Origin: Rhodothermales bacterium
Lineage (GTDB): Bacteria; Bacteroidota; Rhodothermia; Rhodothermales; JAHQVL01
Assembly (NCBI GenBank): GCA_041391505.1
Contig: JAWKNW010000001.1
Location: 479,780 to 543,779 of the forward strand
Reading direction: 5' to 3'
DNA length: 64,000 nt
Positions 44,368 through 52,246 of this stretch are shown one piece after another. The first letter of the stretch is position 1. Each line of letters starts with the position of its first letter. The position numbers and the translations under genes were made by a program. The notes beneath the pieces were generated by a model. That model searched no databases, had not been told where the DNA came from, and saw nothing but the letters and a program-made list of their open reading frames with translations.

Positions 44368-44377
44368 TATGACCCGG
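44368..44377. repeat. Left flank of MITE copy A: imperfect target duplication
   Basis: TATGACCCGG directly precedes the element; ATGACACGGG directly follows it at 44511-44520. The shared ATGAC(C/A)CGG (8 of 9 identical) is what an aged target-site duplication would look like. Confidence 0.5.
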
Positions 44378-44510
44378 CTGGGCCATCGCATGCTCGTCGT
44401 GGCCGTGAGAAGCGTATGGGAGTTGGGATGCATGGGGGCATTTTTTACCGCAAAATCCCATACCCCCATACCGGGAGATGCTCACGTTTGAAGCGAATGC
44501 GATTGCCCTG
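44378..44510 (+). mobile_element. Miniature inverted-repeat element (MITE), copy A
   Basis: This 133-bp sequence is about 85-90 percent identical to the reverse complement of 52095-52236 by eye. It starts CTGGGCCATCGCATGCTC and its right end, read inverted, is CAGGGCAATCGCATTCGC, so the ends are imperfect terminal inverted repeats. It encodes nothing. An internal part can fold (ATGGGGGCATTTTTTACCGC ... CCCATACCCCCAT). Compared with copy B it lacks an 8-bp stretch in the CCCATAC-rich segment. The source of its transposase is not in the window. Confidence 0.7.
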
Positions 44511-44721
44511 ATGACACGGGGCTTTACTTGCTTAAATCTGGCGTTGTTCATATCTAGCAGGATGGCGATGTCGAGGAACCCATGCAACGTGACGATCCGA
44601 TGGCGGATCGGGTACCCCTTTTACGCTATTCGCTTTATGAGGAGTGGCGCCCCGCGGAGCCGGTTTTAATTCCGATGCGAACGAAGGCGATCGGTACCCG
44701 ATCGACAACCGTGCGATAGGA

Positions 44722-44754
44722 TTTCCTCGGGAAAAAACAGCGGCCTTAGTTTTC
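44722..44754 (+). promoter_or_regulatory. Candidate promoter of the Ser/Thr kinase gene
   Basis: TTTC at 44722-44725, 21 bp, then TAGTTTTC at 44747-44754, a partial match to TTTG / TAnnTTTG. Transcription would start near 44760, about 35 bases before the GTG at 44794, which supports that GTG as the true start. Confidence 0.3.
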
Positions 44755-44793
44755 AATCCAGAGCGTCGGCACCTTCTATTCAGGCAACAGGAC

Positions 44794-46923
44794 GTGGAAC
44801 TGATCGGCACATCGCGACTGCACTACCAGATCATCGAGAAGCTCGGCGAAGGCGGCATGGGCGTGGTCTACAAGGCGTTTGATACCAAGCTCAAGCGCGA
44901 TGTAGCCATCAAGTTTTTACCCTGGCAGTACGCCACGATACCTGACGTCCGTACCCGGTTTCGCATCGAGGCACAGGCCGCCGCCACACTCAATCATCCC
45001 AACATCGCGACGATCTACGCGATCGAAGAAATGCCGGGGCCCGAAGACGAGCGGGAGATCTTCTTCGTGATGGAATACATCGACGGGATGGAGCTGAAGC
45101 AACGGATCAAGGAAGGTCCGATCTCCTTGCAAGATGCCCTCCAGATCGCATTACACATCGCTGAAGGTTTGCATACGGCGCATGAACACGGCATCACGCA
45201 TCGCGACATAAAGCCGTCGAATATCATGCTGACGGCCAAAGGACGGGTGAAGCTGATGGATTTCGGCCTGGCCAAGATCGGGCGCGGCATCCAACTCACG
45301 AAAACCAACACGACACTCGGCACGCTCGCGTATATGTCACCCGAACAGGCGCGAGGGGAAACCGTTGATTATCGAAGTGACATCTGGTCTTTCGGCGTCC
45401 TCCTGTACGAAATGCTGTGCAACGCACTGCCGTTCGAAGAAAACTACGAGCACGCGCTGATTTATTCGATTGTAAACAACCCGCCGATACTGCTCGTCGA
45501 GCGCCGAGGCGATCTCCCGCCTGCGCTGACCGAGATCGTCGAAGGCACGCTGCAAAAGGATCCTGATGAGCGCTACCAGGACATGCAGGTGTTGATCGAC
45601 GATCTGAACCAGGTGCAGCAGGTCCTCCGCAACCGGGCCCTGCTTGGCCAATTGGACGATACACAGGCCGCTGTCGGCCTGCAGACCGCCCTCGCACGCC
45701 AGGAAGACAGCGATCTAGCGCCTTTCACCCCCCGGGAAGAGCCCATCCCGACCTCACACGCCGGCGCCGCCCCACCGGAGCGCTCGATTGCCCCTATGGT
45801 GATCATGCTGGCCGTCCTCGTGCCGGTGGCTGCCTTCGCTACGTATTTTTTGCTCTCGTCTCCCTCGTCGCCAACGCGTAGCGATCCGCCTGCCGTGGCG
45901 ATGAACGGCGATCCACCGCCTCCCCCGACCGCACAACCCACCGAAACATCTGTGCCGGCGCCGGAGGTTGACAACACCGACCGCTCAGATACTCCGATTT
46001 CCAGTCCCGCTGTCGAACCGGACGCAACACCGGCCGTCGTTTCATCGTCGCCGATCGCAGCAGAGCTTGACGAGCCGGCGCCCACGCAAGCCGCCGTGTC
46101 ACCCGCTCCTGTCGATACACTCCATGCGCGCGAACTCCAGAAACAGCAGGCCGCCCAGGCGCGCGACGAGCTCCTCCTGACACGTAACCAGCTCACGTCG
46201 GAAATGTCCATCCTTTCGACGCTGGCGACGTTTGACAAAGCCGTCGCTGCCCAGCGCCAGGCCGACCAGGCCTTTGAACGCGGCGCGTACACGGAAGCAA
46301 CGGAGCTTTACACATCGGCCCTGGCGGGCGTTCAAGCGGCGGAAATCGAAGCGACCGCGGTGGAAAAGCTGCATGCGCAGCAGGGCAAGCGCGCACTCGA
46401 CCAGCTCATCGCCGCCCTGCCCCCCGGTTCAGCCGACCTTCCCGCTTTCAGGGAGGTGACGGCACGCATACAGGACGGGGACGAAGCCTTCAGCCAGAAT
46501 GCGTTCGCGCAGTCCAACAAGCAGTACAATGAAGCCCTGCAACTCGTGCAGGGCATGGCGAACCAGCTCGCTCGGCAAGACGAGGAAAAAAGACGAGTCG
46601 ATTCGCTCGTCGACGACGCGACGATGGCGCTCAAGACGGCGTTCGAAAGCGAAGACATCAACCGTCTCGAGCAAATATTTGCTCTCTCGGACGCCGATCG
46701 CGACATCTGGCGAAATACCTTTCTGGCCTTCAGAAATTTCACCTTCGAAATGACACGTCAGCAGCTGAACCACATTGACGCAGATCGATACGTACTCGAC
46801 TGTGACGTGAAGGTGAGGTATATCAACAACAAAAATGCCCCTGACGATGCAGACCTGCCCCTCCGTTTGCCGCTCGTTCGTGGCGAACAGGGCTGGAAAC
46901 ACGAGAAGTTTCAGTACAAATAG
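44794..46923 (+). CDS. Transmembrane Ser/Thr protein kinase with extracytoplasmic domain
   Basis: With a GTG start at 44794 ('ELIGTSRLHYQIIEKLGEGGMGVVYKAFD'), 709 residues. Kinase domain about 9-275: glycine-rich loop GEGGMG, Lys40 (VAIK), catalytic 'HRDIKPSNIML' (Asp138), 'DFGLAK' (Asp157), 'GTLAYMSPEQARG'. One membrane helix at about 335-357 ('VIMLAVLVPVAAFATYFLL') separates it from a proline-rich linker, an alanine-rich helical/TPR-like region ('DQAFERGAYTEATELYTSAL', 'DEAFSQNAFAQSNKQYNEALQLV') and a C-terminal domain ('ALKTAFESEDINRLEQIFALSDADRDIWRNTF') resembling NTF2/SnoaL-like folds. The outer part may sense an envelope signal. An outer-membrane protein gene follows after 83 bp. Confidence 0.9.
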   Translation: MELIGTSRLHYQIIEKLGEGGMGVVYKAFDTKLKRDVAIKFLPWQYATIPDVRTRFRIEAQAAATLNHPNIATIYAIEEMPGPEDEREIFFVMEYIDGMELKQRIKEGPISLQDALQIALHIAEGLHTAHEHGITHRDIKPSNIMLTAKGRVKLMDFGLAKIGRGIQLTKTNTTLGTLAYMSPEQARGETVDYRSDIWSFGVLLYEMLCNALPFEENYEHALIYSIVNNPPILLVERRGDLPPALTEIVEGTLQKDPDERYQDMQVLIDDLNQVQQVLRNRALLGQLDDTQAAVGLQTALARQEDSDLAPFTPREEPIPTSHAGAAPPERSIAPMVIMLAVLVPVAAFATYFLLSSPSSPTRSDPPAVAMNGDPPPPPTAQPTETSVPAPEVDNTDRSDTPISSPAVEPDATPAVVSSSPIAAELDEPAPTQAAVSPAPVDTLHARELQKQQAAQARDELLLTRNQLTSEMSILSTLATFDKAVAAQRQADQAFERGAYTEATELYTSALAGVQAAEIEATAVEKLHAQQGKRALDQLIAALPPGSADLPAFREVTARIQDGDEAFSQNAFAQSNKQYNEALQLVQGMANQLARQDEEKRRVDSLVDDATMALKTAFESEDINRLEQIFALSDADRDIWRNTFLAFRNFTFEMTRQQLNHIDADRYVLDCDVKVRYINNKNAPDDADLPLRLPLVRGEQGWKHEKFQYK

Positions 46924-47006
46924 CGCATACCCCACCGCTTTCACCACCGGTTTATCGCGGCTTCGTTCACGCCACCTGCCCGATCCGCCACATCCTCGAT
47001 ACATCC

Positions 47007-48401
47007 ATGCGACGTTGGTCCCACCTCCCCGTCCTCGCGTTGCTGGCCGGCATCGCGCTCAACGCGTGCATGCTGACGCACGACGCACATGCCCAACTGA
47101 GCTCGACGTTCGACAACCTCTTCCGTTCGTTTCTGGAAGATCAACTGGTCCGGCTCAATCCCGACGGCAGCGTCAATATCCACGGTGAGCACTACGTGCC
47201 GGCCTCGCTACAGGCTGCCAATGAGATTACGCCAGCGCTGAACGGACTGATCGCTTCAAATATTTCGTCGTTCCCGCTGAGCTCGACGATAGCCGGCATG
47301 TCGATCGACATTTCGAACGGCCGCGCCGTCCTGACAAGCGAGAGTCTCGGCCCCATCTTCGCCGAGACGGCCGAAACCATCGGCCGGGGCAAGATCAACA
47401 TCGCGCTGGGTTATTCATACGTCAATTACCAGAGGCTGCGCGGCTTGCCGATCGACCAGATCCGGTTCACGTTCGCCCATCAGGACGTCACCCCCACCCC
47501 GCCCTTCGACGAAGACACCTCCGAGGATGGCAGCCTGGGGAACCCGGCATACGAACTCGACAATATCGATATCTTTCCGAATATGCAGGTATCCAGCGGT
47601 ATCTTCGCCTTTACCCTCACCGCCGGCGTGCTGCAGAACCTCGATATCAGTCTGTTCGTGCCCGTGGTCAATGTATCGCTTTCGGGCAATGCACATGCCG
47701 TGATCAACAGCTTTACGTACGGCCGCCTGATCCCTGCCCGTCCGGAGTTTGAAGGCGCCGCGCATCGGTTCGGAGGGACGCTGCTCGACCCTATCCTCGA
47801 GGCGGAGAGCGCCTATTCGTCCACGACGAACGGCATCGGCGACATCGCCGTCCGATTGAAATACAAGCTCCCTACACCGCAGGCGATCAACGCGGCCTTG
47901 CTGGCCGACATCCGGCTGCCCACAGGCGATTCCACCAATTTCCTCGGGACGGGCCACATGAATGCGCGTATCATCGGCATCTTCTCGAAGCGGATGGGCG
48001 ACTTCAACCCCCACTTAAACGTGGGTTTCGACCGCAGGATGGCCTCGTTCGATAGCGACGAATTCGAGTTCGCTCTGGGTTTCGACCAGAAGCTCTCCAA
48101 CATCTTCACCGTGGCGGCCGATTTGCTCGGCGCGATCGACCTCCAGAAAGACGAGACGATCCAGATTTTCCCGGGCTCGGTATCCATCCCGGAGAGCTTC
48201 CAGAACGGCAGCGTGATACGCACGTTCAACCTGACCAACATCCCCCAACGGTCCACCGACAGCACGCTAGACCTGGCCTTTGGATTCCGAGTGGCCCCAT
48301 CCGACCGTATCGTGATGATGGGCAACATCCTCGTCCCGTTGAACGACAGCGGTCTCCGGGCCGACTTTATTCCAACCTTTGGGCTGTCGATCGCGATCTA
48401 G
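47007..48401 (+). CDS. Outer-membrane beta-barrel protein (MetA-pathway/transporter-like)
   Basis: A 464-residue exported protein with signal peptide (MRRWSHLPVLALLAGIALNACMLTHDAHAQ; the cysteine could also be lipidated). The mature chain is beta-rich: 'GRGKINIALGYSYVNYQRLRGLPIDQIRFTF', 'VSSGIFAFTLTAGVLQNLDISLFVPVVNVSLSG', 'GIGDIAVRLKYKLP', 'AALLADIRLPTGDSTNFLGTGHMNARIIGIFSKRMGDFNPHLNVGF', 'LDLAFGFRVAPSDRIVMMGNILVPLNDSGLRADFIPTFGLSIAI'. This pattern is that of the phenol-degradation MetA-type outer-membrane barrels. It ends with the usual strand. It is downstream of the kinase in the same direction and may report to, or be controlled by, it. Confidence 0.75.
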   Translation: MRRWSHLPVLALLAGIALNACMLTHDAHAQLSSTFDNLFRSFLEDQLVRLNPDGSVNIHGEHYVPASLQAANEITPALNGLIASNISSFPLSSTIAGMSIDISNGRAVLTSESLGPIFAETAETIGRGKINIALGYSYVNYQRLRGLPIDQIRFTFAHQDVTPTPPFDEDTSEDGSLGNPAYELDNIDIFPNMQVSSGIFAFTLTAGVLQNLDISLFVPVVNVSLSGNAHAVINSFTYGRLIPARPEFEGAAHRFGGTLLDPILEAESAYSSTTNGIGDIAVRLKYKLPTPQAINAALLADIRLPTGDSTNFLGTGHMNARIIGIFSKRMGDFNPHLNVGFDRRMASFDSDEFEFALGFDQKLSNIFTVAADLLGAIDLQKDETIQIFPGSVSIPESFQNGSVIRTFNLTNIPQRSTDSTLDLAFGFRVAPSDRIVMMGNILVPLNDSGLRADFIPTFGLSIAI

Positions 48402-48450
48402 ACAGGGTCTGAATCGTCAGATCGAATCAGAACACGGATTTCGCAACGCA

Positions 48451-49554
48451 TCAGGCGTCTGCCGGCGTGACGGATGCATCGCCGAGAGGCCGGCTGCGCC
48501 ACCAGTTCGCCAGGGCCGACCCGGAGATGTTCATCCACGGCCCGAAGATGGCCGGCGCGAGACCGACGGTGGCGACCTTCCCCATCTGGAGCGCGATGCC
48601 CGTCGCGAGTCCGCCGTTCTGCATCCCCACCTCGATGGAGATCGTCCGGCACGACTGCTCGTCCATCCCCACCAGCCGGCAGCCCCAGTAGCCGAGGAAG
48701 TAGCCGGCGGCATTGTGGAAGATCGCGGCGGCGAACAGCAGCGGTCCGACCGTCAGCAGGTCGTTGCGTCCCGTCGCCACGATGATGGTCAGCACAACGG
48801 CGATCGCGGTCATCGACAGGATGGGCATGGCGCGCGTCAGCCAGCCGTCGTGACCGCGCAGCAGGCGGTTCACGATGAGCCCGAGCACGATGGGCACGAT
48901 CACCATCTTGATGATGCCGATCATCATGGAGAAGAAATCGACCGGCACGAACTGGCCGGCGAGCATCTTCATCAAAAACGGTGTCATCACCGGCGCCAGC
49001 AGCGTGCTGCACGCGGTGAGGGTGATCGACAGCGCCAGGTTAGCCCGGGCGATGTAGGCCATCACGTTCGACGCCACGCCGCTCGGCGCCGAGCCGATCA
49101 GCACGATGCCGGCGGCGATCTCATCCGAAAACCCGAGCGATTTCGCGAGCATCAGCCCCACGAGCGGCATGATCGTGAACTGGCAGATCAACCCCACAAC
49201 GACCCCTCTCGGCATTTTGACGACGCCGGCGAAGTCGCTGAGGCTCATCGCCGTTCCCATCCCGAACATGATGATCTGGATGAGCGGTACGATGAGGTTC
49301 TTCAATTCGTAGTCGCCCACCGCGAGAAACGGCTCCGGATAATACAAGGCGGCAGACACGGCCGCGAAGATCCAGATCGTGAAGGCCAGCTGTTTCAGCG
49401 CCGGCACGCCGAGCCCGCCGATCGCTAGGAAGACGAACAAGGCGACCACGAGCGGCCCCGTCGCGGCGAGCCCCGCCACGAGTCCGACAACGAGCGCCCC
49501 AACCGCGCAGAGGCCGGCGGCGGCGAGAAAGAGGGTGTAGATTCGTTTGGTCAC
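48451..49554 (-). CDS. Bile acid:sodium symporter family transporter
   Basis: A GTG start at 49554 gives 367 residues ('VTKRIYTLFLAAAGLCAVGALVVG'); an upstream frame would pass through an intergenic repeat (49591-49645) and is rejected. About nine to ten hydrophobic segments are visible. The family signature is present: 'LIQIIMFGMGTAMSLSDF' and 'GIVLIGSAPSGVASNVMAYIARANLALSITLTACSTLLAPVMTPFLM', plus 'ISIEVGMQNGGLATGIALQM'. Members import organic anions such as bile acids, keto acids or sulfated compounds with sodium. Here it lies next to sugar-acid metabolism genes, so a sugar-acid or keto-acid substrate is plausible. It converges on the barrel gene. Confidence 0.88.
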   Translation of the reverse strand: MTKRIYTLFLAAAGLCAVGALVVGLVAGLAATGPLVVALFVFLAIGGLGVPALKQLAFTIWIFAAVSAALYYPEPFLAVGDYELKNLIVPLIQIIMFGMGTAMSLSDFAGVVKMPRGVVVGLICQFTIMPLVGLMLAKSLGFSDEIAAGIVLIGSAPSGVASNVMAYIARANLALSITLTACSTLLAPVMTPFLMKMLAGQFVPVDFFSMMIGIIKMVIVPIVLGLIVNRLLRGHDGWLTRAMPILSMTAIAVVLTIIVATGRNDLLTVGPLLFAAAIFHNAAGYFLGYWGCRLVGMDEQSCRTISIEVGMQNGGLATGIALQMGKVATVGLAPAIFGPWMNISGSALANWWRSRPLGDASVTPADA

Positions 49555-49590
49555 AAGTGCGTCTGGTTGGTCGTCATGTGTCGCGACATC

Positions 49591-49645
49591 CGTCGGGAGG
49601 TCTCTCCGCTGCTCCCCGCGTGCGCGGGGATCCGGTCGAGATGAC
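49591..49645. repeat. Intergenic repeat with CCCCGCG/CGCGGGG hairpin
   Basis: CGTCGGGAGGTCTCTCCGCT is followed by a perfect 8-bp hairpin (TCCCCGCG-TG-CGCGGGGA, 49613-49630) and TCCGGTCGAGATGAC. On the minus strand this reads GTCATCTCGACCGGATCCCC..., a block of the kind scattered through intergenic DNA in many Bacteroidota genomes (general observation). It lies just upstream of the transporter gene start. Confidence 0.5.
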
Positions 49646-49672
49646 AATGCGATAAAAAACGCGTTCAAGTCG

Positions 49673-49712
49673 AACCCCTAGCCTCACGCCTCAGCGTGGT
49701 GGGCTAGGGGTT
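49673..49712 (-). terminator. Hairpin at the stop codon of the dehydratase gene
   Basis: AACCCCTAGCC (49673-49683) and GGCTAGGGGTT (49702-49712) form a perfect 11-bp stem, with CACGC/GCGTG pairing inside the loop. The right arm overlaps the TAA stop (49711-49713) of the minus-strand gene. A run of T residues follows on the minus strand some 15-20 bases later (complement of 49654-49658), so termination is plausible. Confidence 0.55.
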
Positions 49713-50988
49713 ATTCAAAAAACGGCACGCCCGGGGTCGCATAGCGGCGCATCCCCTCCTCGTTGATCTCGACGCCGATGCCCGGCTTTTCCGAGAGCGT
49801 GATAAATCCATTTTCCACCATGGGCCCGTCGTAAGTGACGATCTCGCTGTACATCGGGTCGGTATGGAAATAGGTCTGCCACTCGAGGATCATGAAATTC
49901 GGCACCGAAGCGCACACGTGGCAGGAGGCCATCGCCCCCAGGAAGGAGGCCACCATGTGCGGCGCGAACGGAACGTAGTACAAATTGGACAGATTCGCTA
50001 TGCGCTGCCCCTCGCCGAGGCCGCCGGCCTTCTGGAGGTCCGGCATGATGATGTCGACGGCGCCCAGCTCCAGCAGCCGGCGGAAGCCGTGCGCCAGATA
50101 GATGTTCTCGCCGGCGCAGATCGGCGTCGTCGTCGACTCCGTGATGTGTTTGTAGGCGTCGACGTTTTCGGCGGGGATGGGCTCTTCCAGCCACATCAGC
50201 CCGAGGGGCTCCATCCGTTTCGCCACCTGCTGCGCGGTCGGCGCGTCGTAGCGGCCGTGCATGTCGGCGCAGATGTCGATGTTCGGCCCGACGGCCTCGC
50301 GCGCGGCGGTCATCTGATCGACCATCCGCTGGATCTCGGCCGGGCCGGCGGTCCAGTTGTACCGGTCGTATTTGTTGGGGTCGTTGCCCTGATCGAGATC
50401 GAACTTGACGGCCGTGAACCCCATCTCCACCGCCGCCTTCGCGCTTTCGGCGAACTGCTCCGGCCTGGGGAGACGAAACTGGTAGAGCGCGGTGTCCATA
50501 TAGACCCGCAGCCGGTCCCTGAATTTGCCACCGAGCAGCTGGTACACCGGCACGCCGAGCGCCTTGCCGGCGAGGTCCCACAGCGCGGTCTCGACCGCCG
50601 TGAGCACCGCGACGAACATGCCGGCCTGCGCCCCCTCGAAAAACCCGGAGCGCCGGATGTCCTCGAACAGCCGGTGGACATTCAGCGGGCTCTTCCCCTT
50701 GAGCCGCTGCCCGAATTGTTTCACGAGATGGTAGGTCCCGGGCGTCGCATCGACGCCCTCGCCGCAGCCCCAGATGTCCTGGTTGGTGTAGATCTTGACG
50801 AACAGGTCATGCCCGCCGCGCAAGTAGCCGCACCGGACGTCGGTGATCTCCAGATCGGCCGGCCGCGAGGCCAGGTTGGCGCGCTCGACGGCGTCCTGCA
50901 GCCCCTGCCCGAAGGCGGCGGCCGGCATCGCGGCGAAGCCGGCTAGCGAAGCGCTGCGGGTGAGGAAGGATCGGCGGGAGTTTGCCAT
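49711..50988 (-). CDS. Tat-exported mandelate racemase/enolase-superfamily sugar-acid dehydratase
   Basis: A 425-residue protein starting MANSRRSFLTRSASLAGFAAMPAAAFG, a twin-arginine signal (a GTG and an ATG lie 2-3 codons upstream). The enolase-superfamily barrel shows Lys195-x-Asp197 ('FTAVKFDLDQG'), metal ligands Asp242 ('CADMHGRYD'), Glu268 ('WLEEPIPAENVDAYKHI') and Glu294 ('CAGENIY'), then 'IIMPDLQKAGGLGEG' and His344 ('FAPHMV'). The D-M-H-G-R and L-E-E-P-I motifs match the D-galactonate/D-mannonate dehydratase branch. It would dehydrate an aldonic acid to a 2-keto-3-deoxy acid, here outside the cytoplasm. The RraA-like gene lies 58 bp upstream. Confidence 0.88.
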   Translation of the reverse strand: MANSRRSFLTRSASLAGFAAMPAAAFGQGLQDAVERANLASRPADLEITDVRCGYLRGGHDLFVKIYTNQDIWGCGEGVDATPGTYHLVKQFGQRLKGKSPLNVHRLFEDIRRSGFFEGAQAGMFVAVLTAVETALWDLAGKALGVPVYQLLGGKFRDRLRVYMDTALYQFRLPRPEQFAESAKAAVEMGFTAVKFDLDQGNDPNKYDRYNWTAGPAEIQRMVDQMTAAREAVGPNIDICADMHGRYDAPTAQQVAKRMEPLGLMWLEEPIPAENVDAYKHITESTTTPICAGENIYLAHGFRRLLELGAVDIIMPDLQKAGGLGEGQRIANLSNLYYVPFAPHMVASFLGAMASCHVCASVPNFMILEWQTYFHTDPMYSEIVTYDGPMVENGFITLSEKPGIGVEINEEGMRRYATPGVPFFE

Positions 50989-51046
50989 GTGCATCACCTG
51001 AAACCTTGACCATGAAACATGAAACCAGGGGCGCCTTGCGCCGCGC

Positions 51047-51997
51047 TCACCACGTTCGGGTCTTCAAATACGCCTCGACCTGCTCGCGGCCGACGGGAAG
51101 CTTGTCGATGTGGTCGTTCAACCATTGCGAGAAATCGCGCTCGATCTCGTCCGACCAACGCGTGTCGATCTGACCGGGGGTGTAAACCTGCTCGCGCAGC
51201 CGCTGATGCCCGAACAGGTCGCGCAGGCGGACGATCTCCGAGGTCACCACCACCCGTTCGGCCAGGTGCGGCGGGATGAAGAGGACGCCGCTGTCGCGGC
51301 CGAGCACCACATCCCCCGGCATCACGGTCGCCCGCCCGATGCGCGTCGGCTGGTTGATGCCCACGAGCGTCGTGTTCAGCCGGCCGTCCGGGTTGTTGAG
51401 ATGATGGGAGGGGTGATAGCTCCGGAAAAACGAGGTGAACGAACCGATTTCCCGGAGGCCGTCGATGTCGCGGATGGCTCCGTTGTAGACGATCCCGTTC
51501 CCGGTTTTCGCATAGATCGAGTTGCCGAGATTGTCGCCGACGGTCGGCCCGTCGACATGCGCCTCAAACTGGTCGACAACATACACGTCGCCCTTCACGA
51601 GCAGGTCGATGGGCCACGCGTTTTGCGCCTTGATGCGGCCGTCCTGGTTGTGGCCGCGGTCGTCGATGACCCGGTGGATATCCGGCCGGCCCGGAAAAAA
51701 CGTCGCCGTCACGGCGCGGCCGACGAGCACGCTGTCCGGGTTGATCGTCTGCCAGCCGTCCTCGTACTGGTAGTTGAAGTTCGCGTTGCGCAGGACGGCC
51801 CAGGCTTCCTCCAGGGTGACGCGTTTCATCCGCTCCAGGATGGCGTCCGGCACGCGCGGCCGGCCGTCGTCGAACCGGTCGCCGGTCCATTCCGGCGTCA
51901 GGAAAAGCAGTTCATCGCGGGAAATTTGCTGGGCCGACGCCGGCCATGCCAGCGCCAGGGTCAGCCATGCCGTTAGGAGCAGCCGGTGCGCCTTCAT
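51047..51997 (-). CDS. Secreted RraA-like (HMG aldolase/oxaloacetate decarboxylase fold) protein
   Basis: Starting at MKAHRLLLTAWLTLALAWPASAQ (signal peptide), a 316-residue protein. The central part has the RraA/HMG-aldolase landmarks 'GRAVTATFFPG', 'LLVKGDVYVVDQF', 'VGDNLGNSIYAKTGNGIVYNGAIRDIDGLREIG' and 'VMPGDVVLGRDSGVLFIPPHLAERVV', corresponding to the G-D-N-L...G-x-R-D active-site loop of aldolases acting on pyruvate adducts. Longer ends than in bacterial RraA (about 160 residues) suggest additional helices. Export is unusual for this fold. Together with the dehydratase downstream it could cleave a keto-deoxy sugar acid in the periplasm (inference). Confidence 0.8.
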   Translation of the reverse strand: MKAHRLLLTAWLTLALAWPASAQQISRDELLFLTPEWTGDRFDDGRPRVPDAILERMKRVTLEEAWAVLRNANFNYQYEDGWQTINPDSVLVGRAVTATFFPGRPDIHRVIDDRGHNQDGRIKAQNAWPIDLLVKGDVYVVDQFEAHVDGPTVGDNLGNSIYAKTGNGIVYNGAIRDIDGLREIGSFTSFFRSYHPSHHLNNPDGRLNTTLVGINQPTRIGRATVMPGDVVLGRDSGVLFIPPHLAERVVVTSEIVRLRDLFGHQRLREQVYTPGQIDTRWSDEIERDFSQWLNDHIDKLPVGREQVEAYLKTRTW

Positions 51998-52084
51998 GGG
52001 GATGGGTGCGTTGGGGAAAAAAAGCAAAGAGATAATATGATTCGAGCAAGATACACGCAGGCATGGACTGATGCCAGTCCGCGC

Positions 52085-52094
52085 GGATCAGCGC
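52085..52094. repeat. Target-site duplication, left, of MITE copy B
   Basis: GGATCAGCGC directly precedes the element and is repeated exactly at 52237-52246 directly after it. An exact 10-bp duplication at both boundaries is the normal footprint of a transposition event. Confidence 0.8.
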
Positions 52095-52236
52095 CAGGGC
52101 AATCGCATGCTCTTCAAACGTAAGCATCTCCCGGTATGGGAGCATGGGGGTATGGGAGGTTTTGCGGTAAAAATGCCCCCATGCACCCAAACGCCCCTAC
52201 GCTTCTCACCGCCACGGCGAGCATGCGATGGCCCTG
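52095..52236 (-). mobile_element. Miniature inverted-repeat element (MITE), copy B
   Basis: A 142-bp element in the opposite orientation to the copy at 44378-44510. Its left end is CAGGGCAATCGCATGCTC and its right end, read inverted, is CAGGGCCATCGCATGCTC: 17 of 18 positions identical. It is bounded by exact 10-bp direct repeats (52085-52094 and 52237-52246). It encodes no transposase. A segment with repeated CCCATAC/GTATGGG units and ATGGGGGCATTTTTACCGC can fold internally. The intact ends and exact duplication suggest recent insertion. Terminal CAGGG and a 10-bp duplication are compatible with ISAs1-type transposases, but this is inference. Confidence 0.85.
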
Positions 52237-52246
52237 GGATCAGCGC
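52237..52246. repeat. Target-site duplication, right, of MITE copy B (contains a stop codon)
   Basis: GGATCAGCGC matches 52085-52094 exactly. Its bases 52240-52242 (TCA) are the TGA stop codon of the minus-strand GH51 gene, so the element inserted at the very end of that gene without changing its reading frame. Confidence 0.8.

Larger units (their letters stand above)
44142..44793. other. Long intergenic region containing a miniature transposon
   Basis: A 652-bp gap between divergent genes. It contains the MITE at 44378-44510 and, downstream of it, a candidate promoter for the kinase. The rest holds no recognisable gene; short open frames that cross the MITE are products of the repeat and share residues with frames at the other copy (52.1 kb). 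An in-frame GTG at 44644 could extend the kinase, but the added residues look non-coding. Confidence 0.55.

Noticed and set aside
44155..44469. Small open frames at 44.2-44.7 kb and 51.9-52.5 kb that share residues with each other
   Set aside because: They look conserved, but the shared residues all come from the MITE; the frames use different strands and lengths at the two sites, so they are not conserved genes.
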